From: an uncultured Planctomycetota bacterium
GTDB lineage: Bacteria; Planctomycetota; Planctomycetia; Pirellulales; Thermoguttaceae
Length of the DNA: 32,493 nucleotides
Reading direction: 5' to 3'
Assembly: GCA_902786505.1 (NCBI GenBank)
Contig: CADACS010000069.1
Coordinates: 1 to 32,493, forward strand
Shown: positions 24,901 to 32,493 of the stretch, one piece after another
Layout of the letters: each line of letters opens with the position of its first letter
Position numbering within the stretch: position 1 is the stretch's first letter
Program-made: the position numbers and the translations under genes
The notes under the pieces: generated by a model
Seen by the model: the letters and a program-made list of their open reading frames with translations, nothing else
Told to the model about the DNA's origin: nothing
Database searches by the model: none

Positions 24901-25751
24901 CGGTCGACGCGAAAGACCGCAAGATCAACTCGATGACCTGCGGCGACCAGCTCAAACGCGGCGTCCTGCAGATGGTCAAAGTCTATATCGCGACGAAACG
25001 TACGATTTCTGTCGGCGATAAAATGGCGGGCCGTCACGGAAACAAAGGCGTTATCTCTAAGATTTTGCCGCGCGAAGACATGCCGTTCCTCGCCGACGGC
25101 ACCCCGATCCAGATCATGTTGAATCCTCTGGGCGTTCCGTCCCGTATGAACGTCGGTCAGATTCTCGAAACCCACTTGGGTTGGGCGGCCGCCACGCTGG
25201 GGTATCACGCGATCACCCCGGTCTTCGACGGCGCGACGGAAAAGGACGTCAACGACGAACTTGAAAAGGCCGGTTTGCCGCGCAACGGAAAAGTCCAGCT
25301 GTACGACGGCCGCACCGGCGAGCCTTTTGCTCAGCAGACGACCGTCGGGTATATGTACATGCTGAAGCTGCACCACCTTGTCGACGACAAGGTTCACGCG
25401 CGCAGCACGGGCCCGTACTCGCTCATTACGCAGCAGCCTCTCGGCGGTAAAGCGCGTTCCGGCGGTCAGCGTTACGGCGAAATGGAAGTCTGGGCGCTTG
25501 AAGCGTACGGCGCGGCTTATACGCTGCAGGAACTCCTCACCGTTAAGTCCGACGACGTCGAAGGACGTACGAAGATTTACGAGTCGATGGTTAACGGCAC
25601 GAATACGCTGGAAGCCGGAACGCCCGCAAGCTTCGACGTCTTGGTCAACGAGATCAAGGGCCTGGCCCTCGATATGGATCTTGTACCGGCGCAAGGGAAA
25701 GGCGGCCTGCCCGTGGGCGCCGACGACGGCGCGTTCCCCTTCTTGAGTTGA
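21955..25751 (+). CDS. rpoB: RNA polymerase beta subunit, interrupted by a one-base frameshift at about 24303
   Basis: Catalytic beta subunit of RNA polymerase, about 1265 residues once the frame is repaired. Frame 1 runs from ATG 21955 (GGGAGGAAAG upstream) to residue 783 (ending IEEYDVEVR) and then reads nonsense to a stop at 24690. Frame 3 resumes at 24306 with [16 protein letters not shown]. Family consensus here is VEVRDTKLG, so one G is missing after CGC at 24303. The rifampicin region (about 455-480) reads [14 protein letters not shown] then [14 protein letters not shown], keeping Asp516, His526 and Ser531 (E. coli numbering). [12 protein letters not shown] carries the active-site lysines. 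The end [20 protein letters not shown] is short and plausible. Both halves are otherwise perfect, so this is most likely an assembly or sequencing error, not a pseudogene. Confidence 0.95.
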
Positions 25752-25775
25752 TATTTGTCGCCGGAAGTCGGTTCG

Positions 25776-25792
25776 CGCGCGTTGAACGCGCG
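25776..25792 (+). other. Perfect hairpin in the rpoB-rpoC gap
   Basis: CGCGCGTT-g-AACGCGCG, in the 222-base gap between rpoB and rpoC. No T-run follows, so it is not a terminator; an RNA processing site is possible. The gap is longer than in most bacteria and holds no gene. Confidence 0.4.
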
Positions 25793-25973
25793 GACCGGCT
25801 GGCCGACCAACCGCGTCCGCCGCGCGCGGGCGCGATTGAACCAGTCTGCTGTAATGAAAAGATCAGAGTCGGTCGTCGCCGCGTTTCTCGCGTTTGCCGC
25901 GCGGGAACCTGATAAAGAGCGCGAGCTCCTTTGCGCGATCGGCTAAAAACTATATATCGAAACGAGGACGACA

Positions 25974-28900
25974 GTGTCAAACAACGGCGACAGTTACGAA
26001 CGCATCAATGATTTTGGCGCAGTGAAAATTAGCCTTGCCGACCCTAAAAAGATTCGCGACGAATCTTACGGCGAAGTTAAGAAACCGGAAACGGTCAATT
26101 ATCGATCCTACAAACCTGAAAAAGAAGGCCTGTTCTGCGAAAAGATTTTCGGTCCTGAGAAGGACTGGGAATGCTCCTGCGGCAAGTATCGCGGAATGAA
26201 ATACAAGGGCATGGTCTGCGACCGCTGCGGCGTTAAGATCACGCACAGCCGCGTGCGCCGCAAGCGTATGGGCCACATTGAACTTGCCGCGCCGGTAGTC
26301 CATATTTGGTTCTTCCGCGCCTCTTCGAGCCGCCTGGCGACACTTCTTGCCATGAAGGCGTCTTCGCTCGAAAAGGTCGTCTATTTCCAAGATTACGTTA
26401 TTCTTGAAAAAGGCGACACGCCGCTCAAAGAAGGCGATTTGCTCACCGAAGAAGAATATCGCGAAAAGCTTGAACTGTACGGCGACGAGTTCAAAGTCGG
26501 CATGGGCGCCGAAGCGATTCGCGAGCTGCTCAAGAAGCTCGACGTCGTTAAGCTCTCGCAGGAGCTCCGCGCGGAACTTGCCGAGACGAAATCGCGTCAG
26601 CGCAAAAAGGACATCGTCAACCGTCTCAAGGTCGTCGAGGCCCTTCGCAACTGCAAGCATGAAAACAACCCCGCTTGGATGGTGCTCGACGTCATTCCGG
26701 TTATTCCGCCGGATCTCCGTCCGTTAGTGCTGCTCGAATCGGGCTCGTTCGCGACCTCCGACCTTAACGACCTTTACCGTCGTATTATCAACCGCAACAA
26801 CCGGTTGCAGAAGCTGTTGAGCATGACGGCTCCCGACGTCATTATTCGCAACGAGAAGCGCATGCTGCAGCAGTCGGTCGACGCGCTCTTCGACAATATG
26901 CGCTGCCGTCATCCGGTTCTCGGCTCGAGCAACCGCCCGCTTAAATCATTGACCGACATGATCAAAGGCAAGCAGGGCCGTTTCCGCGAGAACCTGCTCG
27001 GCAAACGCGTCGACTATTCCGCGCGTTCCGTTATCGTCGTCGGTCCGCACCTTCGTTTGCACCAATGCGGTCTTCCGAAGCCGATCGCGCTCGAACTCTA
27101 TCAGCCGTTCATTATCCGCGCGCTCAAGGAACGCAAACTCGCCGATACGATTAAGAGCGCGAAGAAGATGCTCGAACGCCGCGACGTCGAGGTCTGGGAC
27201 ATTCTGGAAGAAGTCATTCAGAATCACCCCGTCCTGCTCAACCGCGCGCCGACTCTTCACCGTATGGGTATTCAGGCGTTTGAACCGCTGCTCGTCGAAG
27301 GGAACGCGATTAAGCTGCACCCGCTCGTCTGCAAGGGATTCAACGCGGACTTCGACGGCGACCAGATGGCGGTTCACCTCCCGCTTTCGCTCGAAGCGCA
27401 GGTCGAAGCGCACACCCTCATGCTCTCGACGAACAACATTTTCAGCCCCGCGAGCGGCAAGCCGATTATCTCGCCCGCTCAGGACATCGTTATGGGCTGC
27501 TACTTCATTACGATGTCTCAGCCCGGCATGAAGGGCGAGGGAATGATTTTCGCGTCCGTCGACGAATGCATGCTCGCGTTTTCGCTCGGCAAGGTGCACC
27601 TGCAGGCGGAAATCAAGGTGCGTATGCCCAAGGGCCGGTTCCTCAAAAAGGATCCGAGTATTACCGAAGGCAAACTGTTCACGACCACGCCCGGCCGTAT
27701 TATCTTCAATCAGATTATCGACGAAGGCCCGTACTACAACGAGCCGCAAGGTTCGAAGCAGCTCGCCGTCGTTATTAGCGACTGCTATGAACGCCACGGG
27801 CGTAAGATCACGATCGATTTGCTCGACCGTCTCATGCGTCTTGGCTTTGAAGAGAGCACGAAGAGCGGTCTTTCGTTCGCGACCGACGACCTTATTACGC
27901 CCATCGAAAAGGCGGACATTCTTGCCGTGGCCGACAAACAGGTCCAGAGCCTGCAGTTCCAGCAAGGTATGGGCGCTTTGACTCCGGACGCGTACTACAA
28001 TAAGGTAATCGACCTTTGGTCAAACGTGAATACGGAAATCACTCGGAAGATGATGGAGTCGTTTAAGAACGACGTCTATAAAACTGAAGAGGAAGCCCAA
28101 GCGCGTCACGACGTCAAACGCCGACCTTTCGGCTACGTCAATCCTGTTTACTTGATGGCGTTCTCCGGGGCGCGCGGCGGTGAAGAACAGATTCGTCAGC
28201 TCGCCGGTATGCGCGGTCTTATGGCCAAGCCGAACGGGCGTATTATCGAGACGCCGGTTAAGGCAAACTTCCTGGAAGGGCTTAGCGTAATCGAGTACTT
28301 CAGCTCGACGCACGGCGCGCGTAAAGGTCTGTCGGATACTGCGTTGAAGACGGCGGACTCCGGATACCTGACGCGCCGTCTTGCCGACGTTGCGCAGAAC
28401 TGCGTCGTTACGATGCACGACTGCCACACGACGAACGGCGTTATGAAGAGCGCTCTCAGCAAGGGCGATACCAAGATTCCGCTTTCTCAGTTCATCGTCG
28501 GGCGCGTCTCTTGCGAGGCGATCGTCAATCCGGTAACCGACGAAGTAATCGTAGAGAAAAACGGTCTCATTACCGCCGAAGCGGCGCGCGCTATCGAGAA
28601 AGAGCTCCCGTCCAGAAAGATTAAGGTTCGCAGTCCTATGACGTGCGAAGCCGAACTTGGCGTCTGCTCGCTGTGCTACGGCATGGACCTTTCGACATCC
28701 GAACTCGTCGAAGAAGGCATGGCGGTCGGCATTATCGCGGCTCAGTCGATTGGCGAGCCTGGCACCCAGTTGACCATGCGTACGTTCCACATCGGCGGCG
28801 CGGCGTCCCACAGCGTTGAAGAAAACGAAATCAAGACGAGTTTCGCCGGTTTCATCCGCTTCGACCGCATCGACGCCGTGTTCAACGAGTCCAAACAGGG

Positions 28901-30500
28901 CTTGCTCGTCCTGTCCTGCCCGATTGACGGCGGCGTTAAGATCTGCAACAAGCGCGGTCAGGCGCGCGAGACGTATCACGTCGGCGAAGGCGCCGTTTTG
29001 CGCGTCACGGAAGGGGACGAGGTTCAGGCGGGCGACACGATCGCCACCCTCGATCCGCACAACAAGCCGTTGATCTGCCGTTCCGCGGGCGTCGTCCGCT
29101 TCGTCGATCTCGTTGAAAACGAGACGATTAAGCTGGAAAAAGACGCCAACAGCGGCTCGCAGTCGTATACGGTTATGGAGCTTAAGGGCGACCGCCATCC
29201 GCAGATCGAAGTTCTGCACAACGACGGTATGAAAGTCAACGAAAGCTTCCAGGTTTCGGCCGGTACGAAGATTGAAGTTGAAGACGGCGCGTACGTCGAA
29301 CGCGGTACGGTTCTCGCCACGATGCCGGAAGGCGCCAGCGGTTCGCAGGACATTACGAGCGGTCTGCCGCGCGTTACGGAGATTTTCGAAGCGCGCGCGC
29401 CCAAGAACGCCGCGGTGCTCGCGGAAATCGACGGCAAAGTCGAGATTCTCGGCAAACGCACTCACGGCAAGCAGATCGTCGTCGTACGTTCTATTCCCAA
29501 GAGCGTCGACGAGCAGCCGCGCGAGGTTCAGCACGAAATCCCGCAAGGGAAGCGCGTTCGCGTCTTTACCGACGATATCGTCCAGAAAGGCCAGCCGCTT
29601 ACCGACGGTCAGATGGTTCCGAAAGACATCCTGCGCATTAAAGGCGTTCAGGAAGTTCAGAACTATCTCGTTGAACAGGTTCAGGACGTTTACCGTTCTC
29701 AGGCGGTTACGATCAACGACAAACACATCGAGATCATTGTCGCTCAGATGCTCCGCCGTATGAAGATTACCGACGGCGGCGACACGACCTTGCTTGTCGG
29801 CGACCAAGTCGATAAGTTCGAGTACATTCGCCGCAATAAGGAACTCCGCGGCTGCGTTAAGATTAAGTTCGCCGGGGACACCGACTTCGAAATTGGCGAA
29901 ATCGTTCCTCGCGACGTATTCGAAGCGCGCAACGAGAAGTTCTCGCAGGCCGGCGGAACGCCCGCGACCGCCGAGAAGCCGAAAGAAGCGCACGGTCAGC
30001 CGTTGATTCTCGGTATTACCAAGGCGGCGGTTCAGAGCGAATCGTTCCTGTCGGCCGCGTCCTTCCAGGAGACGACGAAGGTCTTAACGGAAGCGGCGTT
30101 GGCGTACAAGGTCGACCGTCTCATCGGTCTGAAAGAGAACGTCATCCTCGGGCGTTTGATTCCCGCCGGAACCGGGTTCCGCCTCTATCAGAAGGCCCAC
30201 TGGGACCATCAGCACGGCGTGCAGCCGATCAGCGTCGTCGGCGGGGACGGCGTCTTCAATCAGACGATCCTCGACGACGCGCCCGAAGGCGGCGTCTCGC
30301 CCGACGTCGACGGCGGCTTCGGATTCGAACCGACGGCCGACGAAACGTCGCGTCAGACGAACGACGAAGATCTCGTCTGGGATCAGGACGGCTCGTTCGC
30401 CGATTCTGACGACGTCGTTTTCAACCAGGACGATTTGGACTTCCTTTCCAATCAGGTCGACGACGCCGAACGCCTTGACGACGAAGCGGACGACGAGTGA
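25974..30500 (+). CDS. rpoC: RNA polymerase beta prime subunit
   Basis: 1508 residues. It starts with GTG 25974 (AACGAGGACG upstream). The N-terminal zinc finger is Cys67-Ser-Cys69 with CDRC about 15 residues on. The catalytic loop [10 protein letters not shown] at 457-466 supplies the three Mg-binding aspartates (459, 461, 463). The second zinc site has [11 protein letters not shown], followed by the trigger loop region [24 protein letters not shown]. The last roughly 95 residues after the conserved [14 protein letters not shown] region form an Asp/Asn/Gln-rich acidic tail ([14 protein letters not shown], ending DDEADDE) that most RpoC proteins lack. With rpoB it forms the core enzyme. It ends in a strong terminator; rpsL/rpsG do not follow. 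Confidence 0.97.
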   Translation: MSNNGDSYERINDFGAVKISLADPKKIRDESYGEVKKPETVNYRSYKPEKEGLFCEKIFGPEKDWECSCGKYRGMKYKGMVCDRCGVKITHSRVRRKRMGHIELAAPVVHIWFFRASSSRLATLLAMKASSLEKVVYFQDYVILEKGDTPLKEGDLLTEEEYREKLELYGDEFKVGMGAEAIRELLKKLDVVKLSQELRAELAETKSRQRKKDIVNRLKVVEALRNCKHENNPAWMVLDVIPVIPPDLRPLVLLESGSFATSDLNDLYRRIINRNNRLQKLLSMTAPDVIIRNEKRMLQQSVDALFDNMRCRHPVLGSSNRPLKSLTDMIKGKQGRFRENLLGKRVDYSARSVIVVGPHLRLHQCGLPKPIALELYQPFIIRALKERKLADTIKSAKKMLERRDVEVWDILEEVIQNHPVLLNRAPTLHRMGIQAFEPLLVEGNAIKLHPLVCKGFNADFDGDQMAVHLPLSLEAQVEAHTLMLSTNNIFSPASGKPIISPAQDIVMGCYFITMSQPGMKGEGMIFASVDECMLAFSLGKVHLQAEIKVRMPKGRFLKKDPSITEGKLFTTTPGRIIFNQIIDEGPYYNEPQGSKQLAVVISDCYERHGRKITIDLLDRLMRLGFEESTKSGLSFATDDLITPIEKADILAVADKQVQSLQFQQGMGALTPDAYYNKVIDLWSNVNTEITRKMMESFKNDVYKTEEEAQARHDVKRRPFGYVNPVYLMAFSGARGGEEQIRQLAGMRGLMAKPNGRIIETPVKANFLEGLSVIEYFSSTHGARKGLSDTALKTADSGYLTRRLADVAQNCVVTMHDCHTTNGVMKSALSKGDTKIPLSQFIVGRVSCEAIVNPVTDEVIVEKNGLITAEAARAIEKELPSRKIKVRSPMTCEAELGVCSLCYGMDLSTSELVEEGMAVGIIAAQSIGEPGTQLTMRTFHIGGAASHSVEENEIKTSFAGFIRFDRIDAVFNESKQGLLVLSCPIDGGVKICNKRGQARETYHVGEGAVLRVTEGDEVQAGDTIATLDPHNKPLICRSAGVVRFVDLVENETIKLEKDANSGSQSYTVMELKGDRHPQIEVLHNDGMKVNESFQVSAGTKIEVEDGAYVERGTVLATMPEGASGSQDITSGLPRVTEIFEARAPKNAAVLAEIDGKVEILGKRTHGKQIVVVRSIPKSVDEQPREVQHEIPQGKRVRVFTDDIVQKGQPLTDGQMVPKDILRIKGVQEVQNYLVEQVQDVYRSQAVTINDKHIEIIVAQMLRRMKITDGGDTTLLVGDQVDKFEYIRRNKELRGCVKIKFAGDTDFEIGEIVPRDVFEARNEKFSQAGGTPATAEKPKEAHGQPLILGITKAAVQSESFLSAASFQETTKVLTEAALAYKVDRLIGLKENVILGRLIPAGTGFRLYQKAHWDHQHGVQPISVVGGDGVFNQTILDDAPEGGVSPDVDGGFGFEPTADETSRQTNDEDLVWDQDGSFADSDDVVFNQDDLDFLSNQVDDAERLDDEADDE

Positions 30501-30537
30501 CGGTAATCCGCGAACTCTTGACGTCGACTTAAGTTAG

Positions 30538-30582
30538 AAAAAACCCTCGGAGCAATCTTGCGATTGATCTGAGGGTTTTTTT
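30538..30582 (+). terminator. Intrinsic terminator after rpoC
   Basis: AAAAAACCCTC ... CAATC, loop TTGC, GATTG ... GAGGGTTTTTTT, a long stem with a small internal loop and T7. Confidence 0.92.
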
Positions 30583-30618
30583 AACGTTTTTCAATTCAAC
30601 AGCAGAGGAACTTGCCTC

Positions 30619-32196
30619 ATGTCGGACAAGACGCTTCTCATTCCCCCCGGCGCGCTGATTTCGGACGCGCTTCGCGAGTCGGGCTTCGCGCTCGACTACG
30701 AGTGCGGAGGCCGGGGCATGTGCGGCCGCTGCCGCGTCGAGGTCGTGGACCCGGACGGAACGCGGCGCTCTGTTCTCGCGTGTCAGACGCGCGCGGGAGA
30801 CGTTCCTTTGCGCGTCGACACGTCTAAGACGCCGTTCCGCGCCGCGAAGATTTGCGCGCCCGAAGAAGCGGCGTTTGCTCAGACGCGGCGTCCGACTCGA
30901 GAAGAGCGGCGTGGCAAATGGGGCCTGGCTGTGGATTTAGGCACGACGACAATCGTCTGCGCGCTTGTTTCCCTTGCGACGGGTCGAACGCTGCGCGCGC
31001 GTTCGACGCGCAATCCGCAAATTAGTTTCGGCCGCGACGTGCTTTCGCGAATCGACGCGGCGGGCAAACGTCCCGACGCCAGGCGCGTCATGCTCGCGGA
31101 GGCGTGGCGCGCGATTGAGCGGACGGCGCTGGAATTATCGGGCGAATTTGAGCTTAACCCCGCTTCAATTATAGAGGTTATAATCGCCGGCAATACGACG
31201 ATGGAATATCTCCTGACGGGCTTGGACGTCGCGCCGCTTGGCGCCGCGCCCTTTACCGTCGCGAAGAAATCGTTTCGAGAGTATGTCGGCGCGGAGTTTG
31301 ATCTGAATTCCTTTTCAAAAGCGCGCGTTCGGATTTTTCCCGTGATCTCCGCGTTTATCGGCGGGGACGTCCTTTCGGGATTTGCGCGATTGCTGCAAAA
31401 GGGCGCGTTTGCGCGCAATAAGACGGCTCTCTTTTTAGATTTCGGCACAAACGGAGAAGTTCTGCTCGGCTCGAACGGACGGTACTTGGCCGCGTCGACC
31501 GCCGCCGGTCCGGCGTTTGAAGGATGCGAGATTTCCCAAGGGATGCTCGCGACGCGCGGCGCGATCTGCCGCGTCGATTACGGCGTTTCCTCGGGTGAAT
31601 GGCGCGCGCATACGGTCGAAAACGCGCCGGCGCTCGGCGTTTGCGGGTCGGGTCTGGTCGACGCGCTCGCGGGCGCTTTGGCGTTCGGCGCCCTCGCGCC
31701 TAACGGAAGACTGCGCCGATCCGATTCGCCCGAGCTGCAAAATCAGGCGCTCGCGGACCGGCTGTCGGAAGATCGCGGAACTCGTTCTTTTCTCATTTCA
31801 AATTTAGACGGGGCGGGCGCCGTTCGGCTGTCGCAGCGCGACGTCCGTCAGGCGCAGCTTGCGCTCGGCGCGATTAAGGCCGGCGTGCGGATCTTACTCG
31901 AAGAAGCGCGAACGTCGGCCTCGGCGCTCGACGCGCTCTATTTGGCGGGCGGATTCGGCGCGTCGCTCAATCTTACGTCGGCGCGCCGGGTTGGCGCGAC
32001 GCCGCCGGAACTCGCGCTTGATCGCGTCAGCTACTGCGGAAACGCGTCCCTGCTCGGCGCGATCGACGTTCTCGGCTCCGCGCTCGATTGGGACGCGCTC
32101 GAAGAAACCGCGGCGCTTGTCGACGCCATTAACCTTGCCGACCGCGCCGATTTCGCCGACGTCTTTGCCGACGCGCTCGGGTTCCCGGAAAGCTGA
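30619..32196 (+). CDS. Corrinoid-protein reductive activator, RACo/DUF4445 type
   Basis: 525 residues. The N-terminus is a plant-type [2Fe-2S] ferredoxin domain with Cys29, Cys35, Cys38 and Cys55 (CGGRGMCGRC ... LACQT). It is followed by an ASKHA ATPase starting GLAVDLGTTTI near residue 105, with IIAGNTTMEYLLTGLD, FLDFGTNGEVLL, GPAFEGCEISQGM and YLAGGFGASLN, the DUF4445/RACo pattern. Such proteins use ATP and an electron from the iron-sulfur cluster to reduce inactive cob(II)amide to the Co(I) state in corrinoid methyltransferase systems. No corrinoid protein or methyltransferase gene is visible beside it, so the partner is unknown; it might be MetH or a methyltransferase elsewhere. RBS AGAGGA precedes ATG 30619. 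It is 122 bases from rpoC with a terminator between, so it is a separate unit. Confidence 0.85.
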   Translation: MSDKTLLIPPGALISDALRESGFALDYECGGRGMCGRCRVEVVDPDGTRRSVLACQTRAGDVPLRVDTSKTPFRAAKICAPEEAAFAQTRRPTREERRGKWGLAVDLGTTTIVCALVSLATGRTLRARSTRNPQISFGRDVLSRIDAAGKRPDARRVMLAEAWRAIERTALELSGEFELNPASIIEVIIAGNTTMEYLLTGLDVAPLGAAPFTVAKKSFREYVGAEFDLNSFSKARVRIFPVISAFIGGDVLSGFARLLQKGAFARNKTALFLDFGTNGEVLLGSNGRYLAASTAAGPAFEGCEISQGMLATRGAICRVDYGVSSGEWRAHTVENAPALGVCGSGLVDALAGALAFGALAPNGRLRRSDSPELQNQALADRLSEDRGTRSFLISNLDGAGAVRLSQRDVRQAQLALGAIKAGVRILLEEARTSASALDALYLAGGFGASLNLTSARRVGATPPELALDRVSYCGNASLLGAIDVLGSALDWDALEETAALVDAINLADRADFADVFADALGFPES

Positions 32197-32220
32197 CCGC
32201 CCCCGTTTCGGAACGTTCGG

Positions 32221-32493
32221 TTAGAGCGAAAGCGTTTCGCCGCCCGCGACGGTCGCGGCCGCGCGCCACGCCTCGACGTCGACCGTGTCGGAGACGAACC
32301 GCACGGAACCGTCGCACATGAGCGCGTTAACTCCGCCGGAATGGTAACTTCGCGCGGCGTAGAACCCGTAGTTCATCCAGTATCCGGTCGCCGCGTTGGA
32401 ATTGGGCGGCAGGGTCGCGTCGAACGCCGTATAGTTAGGCGAACCGGAAATCCAGGTAACGCAGCGGTTGGGATACCACGAACGGCTGCCCGC
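32221..32493 (-). CDS. DUF1559 protein, C-terminal part (runs off the window)
   Basis: Read on the minus strand from the window end, the frame encodes 90 residues with no stop until 32221-32223. The segment YHSGGVNALMCDGSVRFVSDTV is the DUF1559 C-terminal signature (H-x9-DG), and the protein ends AGGETLSL, like the ending of the DUF1559 protein at 10864-11859. The start lies beyond 32493. It is convergent with the RACo-like gene, 24 bases away. Because no start codon is inside the window this gene is easy to miss. Confidence 0.88.
   Translation of the reverse strand, partial: AGSRSWYPNRCVTWISGSPNYTAFDATLPPNSNAATGYWMNYGFYAARSYHSGGVNALMCDGSVRFVSDTVDVEAWRAAATVAGGETLSL

Noticed and set aside
24273..25694. 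A 473-residue minus-strand open frame inside rpoB
   Set aside because: Shadow frame; it overlaps the well-conserved C-terminal half of RpoB fully.
28020..29993. A 657-residue minus-strand open frame inside rpoC
   Set aside because: Shadow frame of a conserved essential gene; the GNC/GCG-type codons leave few stops on the other strand, and no recognisable domain appears.

Overview
The window looks like a chromosomal contig from a planctomycete, probably an anaerobic or gut-type lineage (inference). The DNA is GC-rich, with coding sequence dominated by gcg, cgc and gac codons. It carries two DUF1559 proteins with the H-SGG-N-DGSVRF signature (one with a full prepilin N-terminus), a family greatly expanded in Planctomycetes, a short lipoprotein of a kind common there, and a corrinoid-activator (RACo/DUF4445) gene typical of anaerobes with corrinoid methyl transfer. 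The classification is from these gene types only; no marker phylogeny was run.

Layout. 1-1972: 3' part of a surface protein with six full tandem Ig-like repeats and a C-terminal FN3 domain, broken by a one-base frameshift near 1654. 2108-7827: a carbohydrate-use region on the + strand holding an SDR dehydrogenase, an FGGY sugar kinase, a DeoC-type aldolase and a secreted glycosidase-like protein. It is interrupted after the SDR gene by REP-like palindromic repeats and a RAYT (TnpA-REP, HUH/Y1) transposase. 7906-9708 (-): a membrane-anchored helical-repeat protein with an extraordinary 84-residue block of 24 His and 15 Cys. 9742-10260: non-coding DNA with divergent promoters and a possible structured RNA. 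10261-11859: a small lipoprotein and a DUF1559 pseudopilin. 12103-14861: cysS and holB.

15142-30500 is the classical translation/transcription block: tRNA-Thr(TGT), tRNA-Tyr(GTA), a second damaged tRNA-Tyr, tRNA-Gly(GCC), tRNA-Thr(GGT), tuf, tRNA-Trp(CCA), secE, nusG, rplK, rplA, rplJ, rplL, rpoB, rpoC. The tRNA-tuf order matches thrU-tyrU-glyT-thrT-tufB of E. coli. Here the block is cut by intrinsic terminators and internal promoters: a terminator after tRNA-Trp, a promoter before nusG, and a terminator after rplL followed by an 837-base gap with an AT-rich promoter region before rpoB. rpoB has a one-base deletion at about 24303 that splits its frame; in an essential gene this is most likely a consensus error.

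30619-32196: a RACo-like [2Fe-2S]/ASKHA corrinoid activator. 32221-32493 (-): the C-terminal part of a second DUF1559 protein that runs off the window.

Most unusual items: the His/Cys-repeat protein, the REP-RAYT unit placed between sugar genes, the damaged tRNA-Tyr copy, and the possible structured RNA near 9956-10244.
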